64,000 bases of DNA from Vreelandella olivaria (GCA_004295565.1 AP019416.1:2170001-2234000); one strand, 5' to 3'; numbered from the stretch's first letter, positions 51,756 through 62,330 are shown. Translations and numbers: made by a program. Notes: generated by a model from the sequence alone, not told the origin.

Positions 51756-52986
51756 ATGCGTGAAGCTGCCAGTCAGGCTGAGTCGTGGCCAAAGTCATCT
51801 TAACCGGCGCACAAATGCTGTTTGTGGCCTTTGGCGCCTTGGTATTAGTGCCGCTTTTGACAGGACTCGACCCCAGCGTTGCACTGTTTACGGCAGGGGT
51901 GGGAACCTTGGTCTTCCATGCAGTGACCAAACAGAGCGTACCGGTATTTTTAGCCTCATCGTTTGCCTTTATTGCGCCTATTCAAGGCTCTGTGGCGAGC
52001 TTTGGCGTGCCTGCCACCATGGGTGGGCTGATGGCGGCAGGGCTGGTCTATGTGGCGATTTCCCAGGCTGTGCGCTTGAAAGGCACTGCCTGGTTGCACC
52101 GTTTACCGCCCGCTGTGGTGGTGGGGCCGGTGATTATGGTGATTGGCCTGGCGCTGGCACCGGTGGCGGTTAGCATGGCGACCGGTGAAACCAGTGACAA
52201 CATCGGCTATGGCGCGGCGATTTTCCTCTCGATGACTAGCTTGCTGGTGACATTGGTGCTGGCGGTATTTGGCCGCGGTCTGCTTCGCCTAGTGCCGATC
52301 ATTGGCGGCATTGTCACCGGCTATTGTTTGGCGTTGGTGATGGGCGTCGTCGACTTTACGCCGGTGCGTGAGGCGGCGTGGCTATCGATACCCAGCTTCA
52401 CTGCTCCGAGTTTTCATTGGGCGGCCATTCTGTTTATGATTCCGGTCGCGATTGCCCCGGCGGTGGAGCACATTGGTGATATGGTGGCGATTGGTTCAGT
52501 GACCCGCAAAACTACCTGGAAAAGCCTGGCCTACATCGCACCCTGTTAGGCGACGGCTTGGCAACCAGCGTGGCAGCGCTATTTGGTGGGCCGCCGAATA
52601 CCACTTACTCGGAAGTTACCGGCGCGGTAACCCTCACTCGGGCGTTTAATCCCAAGTACATGGTCGTTGCGGCGATGATTGCCATTGTGCTGGCATTTGT
52701 GTCCAAGCTTGGCGCGCTGTTACAGACTATTCCCGGCCCGGTAATGGGCGGTATCATGACGCTTCTGTTTGGCTCTATCGCGGTGGTCGGTATGAACACC
52801 CTGGTACGCGCCGGTCAGTCGTTGACCGCAGCGCGCAACCTGGTCGTGGTGTCGCTAATACTGGTGTTTGGTATTGGCGGCATGCAGTTTGGCGGTGGCC
52901 AGTTTACGCTGCAGGGCGTTAGTCTGGCCGCCTTGGTGGGTATTACGTTGAACTGGCTATTACCCCGCGAGCAAGAGGGCGAGTAA
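51756..52986 (+). CDS. uraA: Uracil permease
   Basis: About 410 residues, NCS2 family. 'QMLFVAFGALVLVPLLTGLD', 'GVGTLVFHAVTKQSVPVFLA', 'IPVAIAPAVEHIGDMVAIG' and 'GGPPNTTYSEVTGAVTLTR' are UraA signatures with the uracil-binding Glu residues. Breaks near 51787 and 52545. ATG 51756 is tentative because the first break lies only ten codons in. Confidence 0.93.
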
Positions 52987-53058
52987 GCTAAGCGCGGGCA
53001 TTGTAAGCGTCGCGTTGCTTGTAAAGTGCGTTTAGTGATTATCGGGAGTCTCGGCAGT

Positions 53059-53635
53059 ATGGAAAACGAACTAACCGCACCCTTTCCCATTCTAGGGGTT
53101 GCTGCCTGGAGCGGCACTGGAAAAACGACCCTGTTAGAGAAGCTGCTGCCACGCTTGGGTGAGTATGGTTTGAAAGTCGCCGTGATCAAGCATGCTCACC
53201 ACTCATTTGATGTCGACCAGCCCGGCAAAGATAGTTATAAACTGCGCAGCGCAGGTGCGGCACCGGTACTGGTGGCTTCCCGTCAGCGCTTTGCGCTGAT
53301 GCAGGAAACCCCGGCCAGGACGAGCCAGATTTAGCTGAGCTAATTGCCATGATGGTGCCGCACCACCCCGATTTGTTGATTGTCGAAGGGTTCAAAGCTT
53401 GGCCAATTCCTAAGCTGGTGTTATACCGCGATGGGATTGGTGATCCAGCTATTTTATCCGACCGATGGGTTGAGGCGGCCGCACTCAGTGCGCCACCGCC
53501 TATCGACCTGGCGGCTTCGGTGGTTCAGTTAGATCTAGACGATAGTGAAGCAATAGCGCGCTGGATAGTCAGTTGGGTAAGCGCGAAAAACGACGCTATA
53601 TTTTCAAGTGCTTGGGCTTCAAAAAAGGAACGGTG
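53059..53635 (+). CDS. mobB: Molybdopterin-guanine dinucleotide biosynthesis protein B
   Basis: '[20 protein letters not shown]' is the P-loop, '[20 protein letters not shown]' the family motif, and after a break near 53315 '[19 protein letters not shown]' follows. MobB binds GTP and assists MobA in adding GMP to molybdopterin. About 192 residues. ATG 53059 is preferred to upstream GTG 53026. It opens the mobB-moaC-moaD-moaE cluster, five bases before moaC. Confidence 0.92.
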
Positions 53636-53640
53636 ACAAT

Positions 53641-54450
53641 ATGCATCTTACCCACCTCAATACCCGTGGCGAAGCCAATATGGTGGATGTCGGCGATAAG
53701 CAGGAAACCCGCCGCGAAGCAGTCGCCTCGGGGCGCATTGTGATGCAGCCGGAAACGCTGAAATTACTTAGCGATGGAGAACTGCCCAAGGGCGATGTAC
53801 TGGCCACCGCGCGTATCGCCGGTATTCAGGCGGCCAAACGTACCCATGAGCTGATTCCTCTCTGTCATTCACTGGCGCTCTCCAAGGTCTCGGTTGAGTT
53901 CGATATTGATGTGGCCGAATCCTGCGTTCACGTGACCTCGTTGTGTCGATTGAATGGCCGCACCGGGGTTGAAATGGAAGCCCTGACCGCCGTCTCGGTC
54001 GCCTGTTTGACGCTGTACGATATGTGCAAAGCCGTTGATAAGGCTATGCGTATTGAGGCCATTCAGCTCGACAGTAAGCAGGGTGGCCAGCGGGGTGACT
54101 ACCAGCGCATGAGCGTCCAAGCACCAATAGTGACAGGCGATGGCGTAGCCGGGGAAGTCAGCTTGGGCGAACGCTGCCCTTCACCCTGTGTGCGGGTCAA
54201 GTTTTTAGCCGAACTGCGCGAGCGGGTAGGCGAGAGCGAGGCGGTTGTGAGCCTTGATCAGTTGGCCAGCCGCGACATTAGCGGATTAAAAGCCGCGCTG
54301 GCGGAGCAGGATAGTCGCTTTAAACAGCTCAGCGACAAGCGCACGCTTTGCGCGATTAACCAGGTGATGGCCAATGATGATGCGTTAGTGACCGATGATG
54401 ACGAAGTGGCGTTTTTCCCGCCGGTGACTGGGGGTGAGTGTGGATACTAA
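53641..54450 (+). CDS. moaC: MoaC, apparently fused to MoaD
   Basis: Residues 1-160 are MoaC (cyclic pyranopterin synthase): '[20 protein letters not shown]', '[19 protein letters not shown]', '[20 protein letters not shown]' and 'CKAVDKAM'. Residues about 186-266 are MoaD-like ([20 protein letters not shown] to [12 protein letters not shown]), the small sulfur carrier of molybdopterin synthase. The written frame adds ECGY after the Gly-Gly, but one extra G at about 54433 gives GG-stop, as MoaD activity needs. Whether the fusion is real or a second indel hides a stop is uncertain. It overlaps moaE. Confidence 0.85.
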   Translation: MHLTHLNTRGEANMVDVGDKQETRREAVASGRIVMQPETLKLLSDGELPKGDVLATARIAGIQAAKRTHELIPLCHSLALSKVSVEFDIDVAESCVHVTSLCRLNGRTGVEMEALTAVSVACLTLYDMCKAVDKAMRIEAIQLDSKQGGQRGDYQRMSVQAPIVTGDGVAGEVSLGERCPSPCVRVKFLAELRERVGESEAVVSLDQLASRDISGLKAALAEQDSRFKQLSDKRTLCAINQVMANDDALVTDDDEVAFFPPVTGGECGY

Positions 54451-54907
54451 GCCAAATATTACAGTAGCGGTTCAAGCAGCCCCGTTCTCAATGGCCTACG
54501 GCTACGAGGATACCTTGGCGGGGCGCAGCGATATTGGCGCAGTGGTGAGTTTTACCGGACTCGTGCGTGATTTCAATGAAACGCCGGACGTCACAGCGTT
54601 AACGCTGGAACACTACCCGGGCATGACCGAGCGCACGCTGAAGGAGATTGGCGAACAGGCCTGGCAACGCTGGTCGCTCCAGGCGGTGCGGATTATTCAT
54701 CGCGTTGGTTACCTGGAACCGGGCGATCCGATTGTGCGCGTGTTAGTGGCTAGTGCACACCGGCGTGAGGCGTTCGAAGCCTGCGATTTTATAATGGATT
54801 ATCTGAAAACCCAGGCGCCTTTCTGGAAGAAGGAACACTCTGCCCAGGGCGAATATTGGGTCAAAGAGCGCCACTCTGATCAACAAGATGCGGCGCGCTG
54901 GCGTTGA
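54434..54907 (+). CDS. moaE: Molybdopterin synthase catalytic subunit
   Basis: MoaE inserts dithiolene sulfur into precursor Z using MoaD thiocarboxylate. '[20 protein letters not shown]', '[14 protein letters not shown]', '[20 protein letters not shown]', '[19 protein letters not shown]' and 'APFWKKEHS' (catalytic Lys) are typical. 157 residues, intact, from GTG 54434, which overlaps the MoaD end. Confidence 0.96.
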   Translation: MSVDTKPNITVAVQAAPFSMAYGYEDTLAGRSDIGAVVSFTGLVRDFNETPDVTALTLEHYPGMTERTLKEIGEQAWQRWSLQAVRIIHRVGYLEPGDPIVRVLVASAHRREAFEACDFIMDYLKTQAPFWKKEHSAQGEYWVKERHSDQQDAARWR

Positions 54908-54978
54908 TGCTGCTCTGTGCAATAACGGCTTATTCCACCGCGGAAACCTGCCCTTGACCCATTGAGTGAGCAACCCTC

Positions 54979-56674
54979 CTAACGATTGGCGGCGTTGTCC
55001 AGAATGATGGGGTCTGGCATTTCGGCGGCCATAATCTGTAGATGCACATCGGGCAGGTGCTGCATATGCTCCGTGAGCCAGTGAACCAAGCGGGGCTGCA
55101 ATGCCTGTCGCAAGTCGGCGAGCGTCTCCGCGGCTATCTCCTCAAGCTGATCATCCAGCCAATCGCTGAAGCTATCTTCATCCAGTGGGCTGGCGCCTGC
55201 GGCATCCAGCATCAAACGACCAATGCGCGCCCATCCAGTGTCAGTAGCCGTCACCGGCAGTGCCAGGTATAAGCTGCCGCGACGGGCTTTCTTATTGGCA
55301 TCGTTCACCTCCAAACCAGGGTGAGGCACTACGCTGTTTTGACTGACAATGCAGGGGGGCTGCGGGTAGCGCGCTTCGCAGTTCAATCCGTGGCTATCGA
55401 AACTGATTAGATCGCCGTTTATCGGCGTCAGCGGTGCGCTAATACCCAACCGCTTGGCAATGGCCTGATGTGCCTGCTGATGGCGTGCTTCGCCATGCAC
55501 CGGCATAAGATGTTTGGGCCTGACCCACTGATAGAGTTTTATCAGTTCATCCTCGGCAGGATGCCCCGTGGCGTGCAATTCAGGGTGGTTGACCTCGTCA
55601 TAGAGGTTGACGCCCAACTGCGCCAGACGCTTTTAAGCTGCTCGATGGGGCGTTCATTACCAGGAATGGCTTTAGCCGAAAACATCACATTGTCGCCTGG
55701 CTGCAGGTCAACATAGGGATGACGGCCCTGGGCTAGGCGTTGTAGCGCGGCGCGGGGCTCACCCTGACTGCCGGTAGCGATAATCACCACTTCATCCGGG
55801 GGGAGATACCCCAGGTCTTGATTGGGCACCAGTGGCGGTAAATCATCCATATAGCCGAGCCCCCGTGCAACGCTGACCATGCGCTCCATTGAGCGACCCA
55901 TTAAGCTGATGCGGCGGCCACATTGATGGGCTGCGCGTCCTATCGCTAAGACACGGGCAAGATTGCTGGCAAAGCAGGAGACCACCACGCGGCCCTGGCA
56001 GTGACTCAGTGTTTTTGCCAGCGCCCGAGCCACATCTCCCTCGCTGCCGGAGTGGCCGGGCATGGGGGCGTTAGTGGAGTCGCCCACTACCAGGTCAATC
56101 GGCGCAAGCGCCTTGAAGTGGGCCGCATTGATTGGCGTGCCGATGATAGGCTCAGGGTCGAGCTTCCAGTCGCCGGTATGTAAAACGCGATAGCCGCCGG
56201 CCATCATTACCAGCGCACAGCTTTCGGGAATCGAGTGGGTTAAAAGCAAGTAGCGCAGCGTGAAGGGCCCACTTTCCAGCGCCTCGCCAGGTTCAATGAC
56301 ATGAATAGCCGCGCTGCTAAGCTGGTGTTCCGCAAACTTCAGGCGCAACAGCCCAGCCGCCAGCGGGTGGCATAAATAGGGCAGTTCCACATTGGCCAGA
56401 GCCAGGCTACCGCCCCAATATGGTCTTCATGGCCATGGGTGATAAATAGGGCTTTGGGTACGATTCCCAGTGCTTTCGGTGTGTCGAGATTGGGCACTTG
56501 TAGCGGCGAGTTGGGAAGATCCTGACGAATCATCATGCCGCAGTCCACGGCTATCCAGTGATCGTCATAACCGTATAGCGTTAGATTCATTCCAATCTCA
56601 CCACATCCCCCCAGCGGCAAAAGGCGCAGTGGTGGACGACGACGGGGACGAATTTGAACGCGTGATGAATGCAT
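54979..56674 (-). CDS. rnj: Ribonuclease J family metallo-beta-lactamase
   Basis: About 565 residues. 'LRLLPLGGCGEIGMNLTLYG' is the RNase J opening, 'LFITHGHEDHIGAVAWLWP' is the zinc-binding HxHxDH motif, 'LLLTHSIPESCALVM' and 'VLHTGDWKLDPEPI' are beta-lactamase motifs, and 'LMPVHGEARHQQAHQAIA' is the beta-CASP C motif. Breaks near 56400 and 55635. RNase J cuts and trims RNA 5' ends; it is uncommon in gammaproteobacteria that use RNase E. Convergent with moaE. Confidence 0.9.
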
Positions 56675-56820
56675 CTGTTATGAAAAACCTAAAAAGTAGT
56701 GACTTAACTATACGGGAAGGCAGGGGCGGCTAACAATCATCCTTGGCCTTCCGATACAATATGAGGCCTAAGCCGCTGGTTTGTCATAATTACCTCAGAA
56801 ATAGGTCAAGAGTAGCTCAC

Positions 56821-57672
56821 ATGTCTCATTATTATCGCTTAGTGGTTTCCTGTCCTGATCGGGTGGGCATTGTTGCACGTGTATCGAGTTTTATTGCCCA
56901 GCAGGGCGGCTCCATTACCGAAGCCAGCCAGCACTCCGATTTAGAAACCGGCTGCTTTTTTATGCGTTATGAAATTCTCGCGGATTCGGTGGGTATGTCG
57001 GTGGAAGCATTACGCGAGGCGTTTGCGCCAGTAGCCAGCGAATTCAATATGCAGTGGTCACTGGTGGATACCCAGCACCGCCGCCGAGTGGTGCTGATGG
57101 TGTCGCGAGAGTCACACTGTCTGGTCGATCTGCTTTACCGCTGGCAAGCGGGTGAGTTGGATTGCGATATTGTCGGCGTTATCTCCAATCATGACGATAT
57201 GCGTTCCCTGACCGAGTGGTATGGCATTCGCTACCACCATGTCCCTGTCGACCCTGACAATAAGCAAGTGTCATTTGCCAAGGTGCAGGCCGAAATCGAC
57301 AGTGCGCGCGCTGACTGCGTAGTGCTGGCACGCTATATGCAAATTCTGCCCCCGAGCTGTGCGCGCACTATGCGGGAAGAGTGATCAATATTCACCACAG
57401 TTTTTTGCCCTCTTTGCTGGCGCTAAACCCTACCACCAGGCTTACCAGCGGGGCGTTAAACTGATTGGCGCTACCTGTCACTATGTGACCGAGGAACTCG
57501 ACGCAGGCCCTATCATCGAACAGGATATCCATCGTGTTAGCCACTGCCACACACCGACAGATTTGGTGCGCTTTGGTCGTGATGTCGAAAAGCCGTGCTT
57601 GCCCGCGGTTTGCGTTGGCATTTAGAGGATCGTGTGCTGGTACATGGCAATAAGACAGTAGTATTTAGCTAG
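56821..57672 (+). CDS. purU: Formyltetrahydrofolate deformylase
   Basis: PurU hydrolyses 10-formyl-THF to formate and THF. An ACT domain ([20 protein letters not shown]) is followed by a formyltransferase domain with '[12 protein letters not shown]', '[11 protein letters not shown]' and '[16 protein letters not shown]' (catalytic Asn, His, Asp). Breaks near 57354, 57412 and 57592. About 284 residues from ATG 56821 to TAG 57670-57672. Frame upstream of 56821 is open but lacks conservation. Confidence 0.95.
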
Positions 57673-57706
57673 AGGCTTCCAAACGCCATTGACCTGAGAG
57701 GCCGCC

Positions 57707-58377
57707 ATGTCATTCGCGCAAAGTGTTTTAGCGCCGTGGGCGCTGCTGCTCACCTGGCTACTCTCGTTAGCAGTCATCGCATGGGCGCTTTGGGGCGGCC
57801 CTGGCAGGTGTTGATAGCCGATACCGCGCTTCAGCACCGCTGGCTGGGTGCTACCCTGGCGGTGATGTTGATGTGGCAACTGCGTGCCCAGGCGGTTGAT
57901 TGGCTAACGCTGCACCTTGTCTTTACGGTATTGATGACACTCGTGTTTAAGGCGCCATTAGCGCTGGTTAGCAACGTGCTGATCAATATCGCCATGGTGG
58001 TGATTGGCCGTAATGAGTGGTTACTGCTGGGGGCAAACGTGCTGGTTACCGGAATCGTTCCGGCGGCTGTCATTGGCACGGTATGGCGGCTGGTAGATCG
58101 CCGCCTGCCGGATAACCTGATGGTGTTTCTGTTTGTCTGCGGCTTTTTTGGCGCGGCGCTGGCAACGCTGGGAGGAGGGCTGGCGGCGGTCATGCTGATT
58201 ATCGTCGCGGGGACTGACCCTGAGGCGATCTATCTCGCCCAGGAGTACGCGCGTTTCTTGCCCCTGCTAATGCCTTCAGAGGCGTTTCTTACCGGCATGC
58301 TGCTGAGCATCCTGCTGGTCTATCACCCGAACTGGGTGGCCACCTTCAATGACCACCGCTATATCGACATGCAGTAG
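57707..58377 (+). CDS. CbiM-like energy-coupling factor permease, stand-alone
   Basis: Five to six membrane helices in about 223 residues. ATG 57707 starts 'SFAQSVLAPWALLLTWLLSL'; a C-run break near 57800 joins 'VLIADTALQHRWLGATLAVM', 'KAPLALVSNVLINIAMVVIG' and 'CGFFGAALATLGGGLAAVML'. The pattern resembles CbiM/ECF permeases for cobalt or nickel, but no CbiN, Q or O gene is near. It lies 34 bases after purU and is convergent with lexA. Confidence 0.65.
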
Positions 58378-58385
58378 CTTGGTGA

Positions 58386-59065
58386 CTAGCCGAGGGCTTG
58401 GCCGTTGCCGCCACGAATTACCCCGACACCGACGCCTTCGATATCGAGGGACTGGGAACGCAGGTCGATTTCAATGGGCGCAAAGTCAGGGTTCTCTGCA
58501 AACAGCGTTACCTGATGGCCCTGGCGTTTAAAGCGTTTAACCGTTACTTCATCTTCCAGTCGGGCAACCACAATCTGGCCATCGCGAACCCTGTCGGTGC
58601 GATGAACCGCCAATAAATCACCTTCCAAAATACCAATATCCTTCATGGAAAGACCGCGTACACGCAGCAGGTAGTCGGCTTTGGGGGTAAAGTACTCGGC
58701 TGGCAGTGGGCAGTACCGATCAATATGCTCAGCGGCTAAAATCGGACTGCCAGCGGCCACCTCACCGATCACGGGCAGGCCAGCAGGGGCGCCTCAACGT
58801 TGGCAGCAGGCAACGTGGTGACTGCGCTATCCAGAAGGTCTTGAGGTTCCTGGTTGGGCAACCGTATCCCGCGTGAGGTATTGCGGATAATGCGAATAAC
58901 CCCTTTTCGCTCCAGCGCGCGTAGGTGCTCTTCAGCCGCGTTGGGGGAGCGGAAGCCAAGTGCCTTGGCAATCTCGGCACGGGTAGGAGGGTAGCCAAAT
59001 TCGCCCATCGTCTTAACGATAAAATCAAACACGTGCTGTTGGCGAGCGGTTAGCGGACGCGACAT
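58386..59065 (-). CDS. lexA: LexA SOS repressor
   Basis: Start ATG 59065 ([16 protein letters not shown]) is preferred to ATG 59077 because GGAG lies upstream at the right distance. The winged helix reads '[20 protein letters not shown]'. A break near 58780 precedes '[13 protein letters not shown]', with the Ala-Gly self-cleavage site, then '[19 protein letters not shown]' (catalytic Ser) and '[15 protein letters not shown]' (catalytic Lys). About 227 residues. The upstream LexA box implies autorepression. Confidence 0.97.
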
Positions 59066-59124
59066 ACCAGACTCCATAAATAGTGAATAGACAGTAACAA
59101 GTTAAATGGCAACTTAATCAATAA

Positions 59125-59140
59125 GTGGTTAAGTATACAG
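59125..59140 (-). promoter_or_regulatory. LexA (SOS) box upstream of lexA
   Basis: On the minus strand CTGTATACTTAACCAC matches the Pseudomonas-type LexA box CTGTATAnnnAACCAG except for the last base. It overlaps a TATACT -10 hexamer and lies 60 bases upstream of the lexA start, the expected place for autorepression. Confidence 0.65.
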
Positions 59141-59306
59141 TATGTTCCTCTGTCCAGTATATGCCTTGTGGCTACCTAATGCTGACGTCCATACAATTTT
59201 CCTAATCGTTTGAAACTAAGCTTTTGCTTATTTAACCCGTCATATTTTATCAATAAATCAAGCGTTGAGCCCGCCTACGTTATGGCATAGTATTTTGCTA
59301 TGTTTT

Positions 59307-59319
59307 AAACACCTGTTTC
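59307..59319 (+). promoter_or_regulatory. Candidate PsrA operator
   Basis: AAAC-ACCT-GTTTC matches the PsrA consensus (G/C)AAAC-N2-4-GTTT(G/C) apart from the first base. It ends 14 bases before the psrA start and so would suit autorepression. A second related dyad, CGTTTGAAAC, lies at 59207-59216. Confidence 0.5.
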
Positions 59320-59332
59320 CCTGGAGAGCGAC

Positions 59333-60024
59333 ATGGCTCAATCTGATACGGTGACCCGTATACTCGATACCGCCGAGGTGCTGTTTGCAGAGCGGGGTTT
59401 TGCCGAGACTTCGCTGCGCAACATCACCAGCAAAGCGCGGGTTAACTTAGCCGCGGTTAATTACCATTTCGGTTCCAAAAAAGCCTTGATTCAGGCCGTT
59501 TTTGCCCGCTATCTGGATCCGTTTAATCAGCGTTTTCATACCGCGCTGGATGAGCTTGAAGGCCAACACGCCGGGCGCGTGATCCCGCTTGAAACACTGC
59601 TAGAAACGATGGCTACAACCGTGCTTGCGGTACCCGCCGAGCGCAATAGCTTAAAGTGTTCATGCGCCTGCTCGGCCTAGCCTACAGCCAGGCACAGGGC
59701 CATCTCAGGCGCTATATTCAGCAAGAGTATGGTGATGTGTTTACGCGCTTTACAGAGCTTGTGCGCAAAGCGACGCCGGATCTGCCCGATGCGGAGCGCT
59801 TTTGGCGGCTACACTTTATGTTAGGGACGGTAATCTTTACCCTGTCTGGCCTCGATGCGCTACGTGATATTGCCGAGAAGGATTACCACGAACAGGTCTC
59901 TGTACGTGATTTGGTCAGGCGGTTGCTTCCGGTGGTGGTGGCTGCCATGAATGCGCCGCTACCCATGACCCTTGAAGCAGCCAAACCTGAAGAAGGAAAA
60001 CATGCGAACGCCTACGCTAGCTGA
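59333..60024 (+). CDS. psrA: PsrA-like TetR-family regulator
   Basis: The N-terminal helix-turn-helix (RILDTAEVLFAERGFAETSL, RNITSKARVNLAAVNYHFGS) is TetR type. The effector domain continues after a break near 59655 with 'RLLGLAYSQAQGHLRRYIQQ' to TGA 60022-60024. About 230 residues. PsrA senses long-chain fatty acids and controls beta-oxidation and rpoS in Pseudomonas; identity here rests on length, the lexA/psrA/nagZ order and the operator-like site. Confidence 0.85.
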
Positions 60025-60536
60025 ACTACCGCCGACGGAGAATATCTGGCTGGAGATTGACACCGCTCAACAACGGCTACGCTGCTGGCGTGGCCCGAAA
60101 GTGCTACACGAGTGTGCCATCTCATCCGGTGCTGCCGGTAATGGAGAGCGCAATGGTAGCGGTAAAACGCCGCATGGTTGGCACTATGTGCGCGCCGCCA
60201 TTGGTGAAGATATGCCCGAAAATGCGGTGTTTCGAGGCCGTCGCTGGACGGGCGAGACTTTTCCGCCGCACTCGCCGAAGCGCACCCGGAGCGTGACTGG
60301 ATTTTGACCCGCATCCTGTGGCTGTGTGGGTTGGAAAAGGGCGTGAATCGCGGTGGGCAGGTGGATTCTCAGCGGCGCTATATTTACCTTCACGGTACGC
60401 CGCCTGACGAACCCATGGGGTGGCTGCCTCTCATGGCTGTATTCGTTTACGCAATAGTGATTTGCTCTACATTTATTCATTAGCCTTACCGGGCACCCCT
60501 GTGTGGCTGCACGGTGGCCGTCAGTCCTTCGATTAA
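60002..60536 (+). CDS. L,D-transpeptidase (YkuD domain)
   Basis: ATG 60002 overlaps the psrA end by 23 bases, so translation is probably coupled. 'NIWLEIDTAQQRLRCWRG' opens the YkuD domain, and 'YIYLHGTPPDEPMG' with, after a break near 60415, 'ASHGCIRLRNSDLL' carries the catalytic His and Cys. A first break lies near 60265. About 178 residues, with no signal peptide visible. The domain cross-links peptidoglycan or handles its peptides. Confidence 0.88.
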
Positions 60537-60600
60537 CCAGAATTTTGACACCGCTAGACGATCGTCTAGAATCATCGCCCCTTTTAATGGATCAATCACG

Positions 60601-61636
60601 ATGACTCAACCGTTAGGCCCGGTCATGCTTGACCTTGAAGGCCCAAAATTGACGGCTGCAGAGAAACGCTTGCTGCTAGAACCGACGGTCGGGGTGTTAT
60701 TCTGTTTGCCCGCAATGTCGAGAATGGCTATCAGGTTCGCCAGCTCTGCAGTGATATTCGCCGTGTCCGTGCCGATTTACTGCTCGCCGTGGATCAGGAG
60801 GGCGGCCGTGTTCAGCGCATCAAGGAGGGCTTAACCCGCCTGCCTGCCATGGCGCGCATAGGCGAGTGCTATCGCACTACCCCGGAAGAGGGGCTGCTAT
60901 TAGCCAAAGACGCCGGCTGGCTATTGGGGATGGAGATGGCCGCTTGCGGCCTGGATCTGAGCTTCGCGCCGGTATTGGATGTTGAGAGCGGGCTATCCAG
61001 CGTTATTGGTGATCGTAGTTTTAGTAGTGACCCCCAGCACGTTGCCCAGCTGGGCAGCGCGTTTATTCAGGGCTTCACGATGCCGGTATGGCTGCGGTGG
61101 GTAAGCATTTCCCTGGCCATGGCGGCGTTGCGGCGGACTCCCACGTTGCATTACCGGTAGATGACCGCCCGCTGGAGGTGATTAAACAGCATGATCTCGT
61201 TCCCTTTACCCAGTTGGCCTCACAGCTGGATGGCGTCATGCCTGCGCACGTTATTTATAGCGCCTTCGATACACGCCCCGCAGGATTTTCTCCCACCTGG
61301 TTGGGCATGCTTCGGGAGTCGCTAGGCTTCAAAGGCTGCGTTTTTTCTGATGATCTAAGTATGGCAGGCGCTCACGAAGCAGGTGACCCCAAAGCGCGTG
61401 CCCAGGCAGCGCTGGCCGCCGGTTGCGATATGCTACTGGTATGTAACGACCGAGCCGCCGCGCTTGAGGTGATGGATGCCTGCCAGGGAATCAATACCAA
61501 GCGCCCCGCCAAACTGCGCTATAGCCGTGCTCGGCCAGACCTGGACGCGCTGAGTGCACTGGGCCGTTGGCGTCGTACTCACGCTAAGCTGGAAGCGCTA
61601 GCGGATAAGCCCCAGACCAGCGCGGAAGCCGAGTAA
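60601..61636 (+). CDS. nagZ: Beta-N-acetylhexosaminidase
   Basis: NagZ removes N-acetylglucosamine from anhydro-muropeptides in cell-wall recycling. '[18 protein letters not shown]', '[20 protein letters not shown]', '[20 protein letters not shown]' (catalytic His loop) and '[16 protein letters not shown]' (nucleophile Asp) are typical. Breaks near 60695 and 61075. About 345 residues. It is cytoplasmic. The stop lies within a 22-base tandem duplication. Confidence 0.95.
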
Positions 61637-61661
61637 GCCCAGCGCGGAAGCAGAGCAAGCC
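61618..61661 (+). repeat. 22-bp tandem duplication over the nagZ stop
   Basis: CAGCGCGGAAGC-CGAGTAAGCC at 61618-61639 is followed by a near copy, CAGCGCGGAAGC-AGAGCAAGCC, at 61640-61661. The nagZ stop TAA lies in the first copy, where the second has CAA. Confidence 0.7.
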
Positions 61662-61723
61662 AAGCGCTAAGTAAATCCCTTTTTTGAATAATTGAAGCCT
61701 ATAACCCGCCGTGGAGTTGGTAG

Positions 61724-62301
61724 ATGTCAAAGCTGGATAAAGAAGCATTAGAGTCGCTGGACTCGATGCGCGAATTGATGGATAACGCAGACTGCCTGAT
61801 TTCTCAGCAAGAAGTGGAGCGGGCGCTTGATCGTATGGCGGAAGCGATTACGCGAGATTTAGGCGATAAGCTACCGGTTTTTTACTGTGTGATGAACGGT
61901 GGCCTGATTACCACAGGGCATCTACTTACTCGTCTTGGCTTTCCACTGGAAGTCGATTATCTGCATGCCACTCGCTACCGTAACGAGCTGCGCGGCGGCG
62001 AGCTTTTTTGGCGCGTTTCACCTGAAGTACCCATGGCGGGCCGTCACGTAGTGATTGTTGACGATATTCTGGATGAGGGGGCGACGCTGGCGGCCATTCT
62101 GGCTTACTGCGAAGAGGCCCAAGCTGCCAGTGTCACCACGGCAGTGCTGGTCGATAAACAGCACGACCGCAAAGCAGTGCCTGGATTGAAGGCTGACTAC
62201 TGTAGTCTGGAAGTGGCCGACCGCTATGTGTTTGGCTTTGGCATGGATTACAAGGCTACTGGCGCAACGCGCCCGGGATTTTTGCCCCCAAGGGTATGTA
62301 A
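61724..62301 (+). CDS. hpt: Hypoxanthine-guanine phosphoribosyltransferase
   Basis: 'PVFYCVMNGGLITTGHLLTR' and 'RHVVIVDDILDEGATLAAIL' (PRPP loop) define the family. Mending a G at about 62250 gives DYKGYWRNAPGIFAPKGM and the stop TAA 62299-62301; the given frame otherwise runs to 62359. About 192 residues. Pseudomonas carries a similar hpt. It makes IMP and GMP from the bases. Confidence 0.92.
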
Positions 62302-62330
62302 TCCGCTGAGGGCTTGCCATGGTTGTTGCA

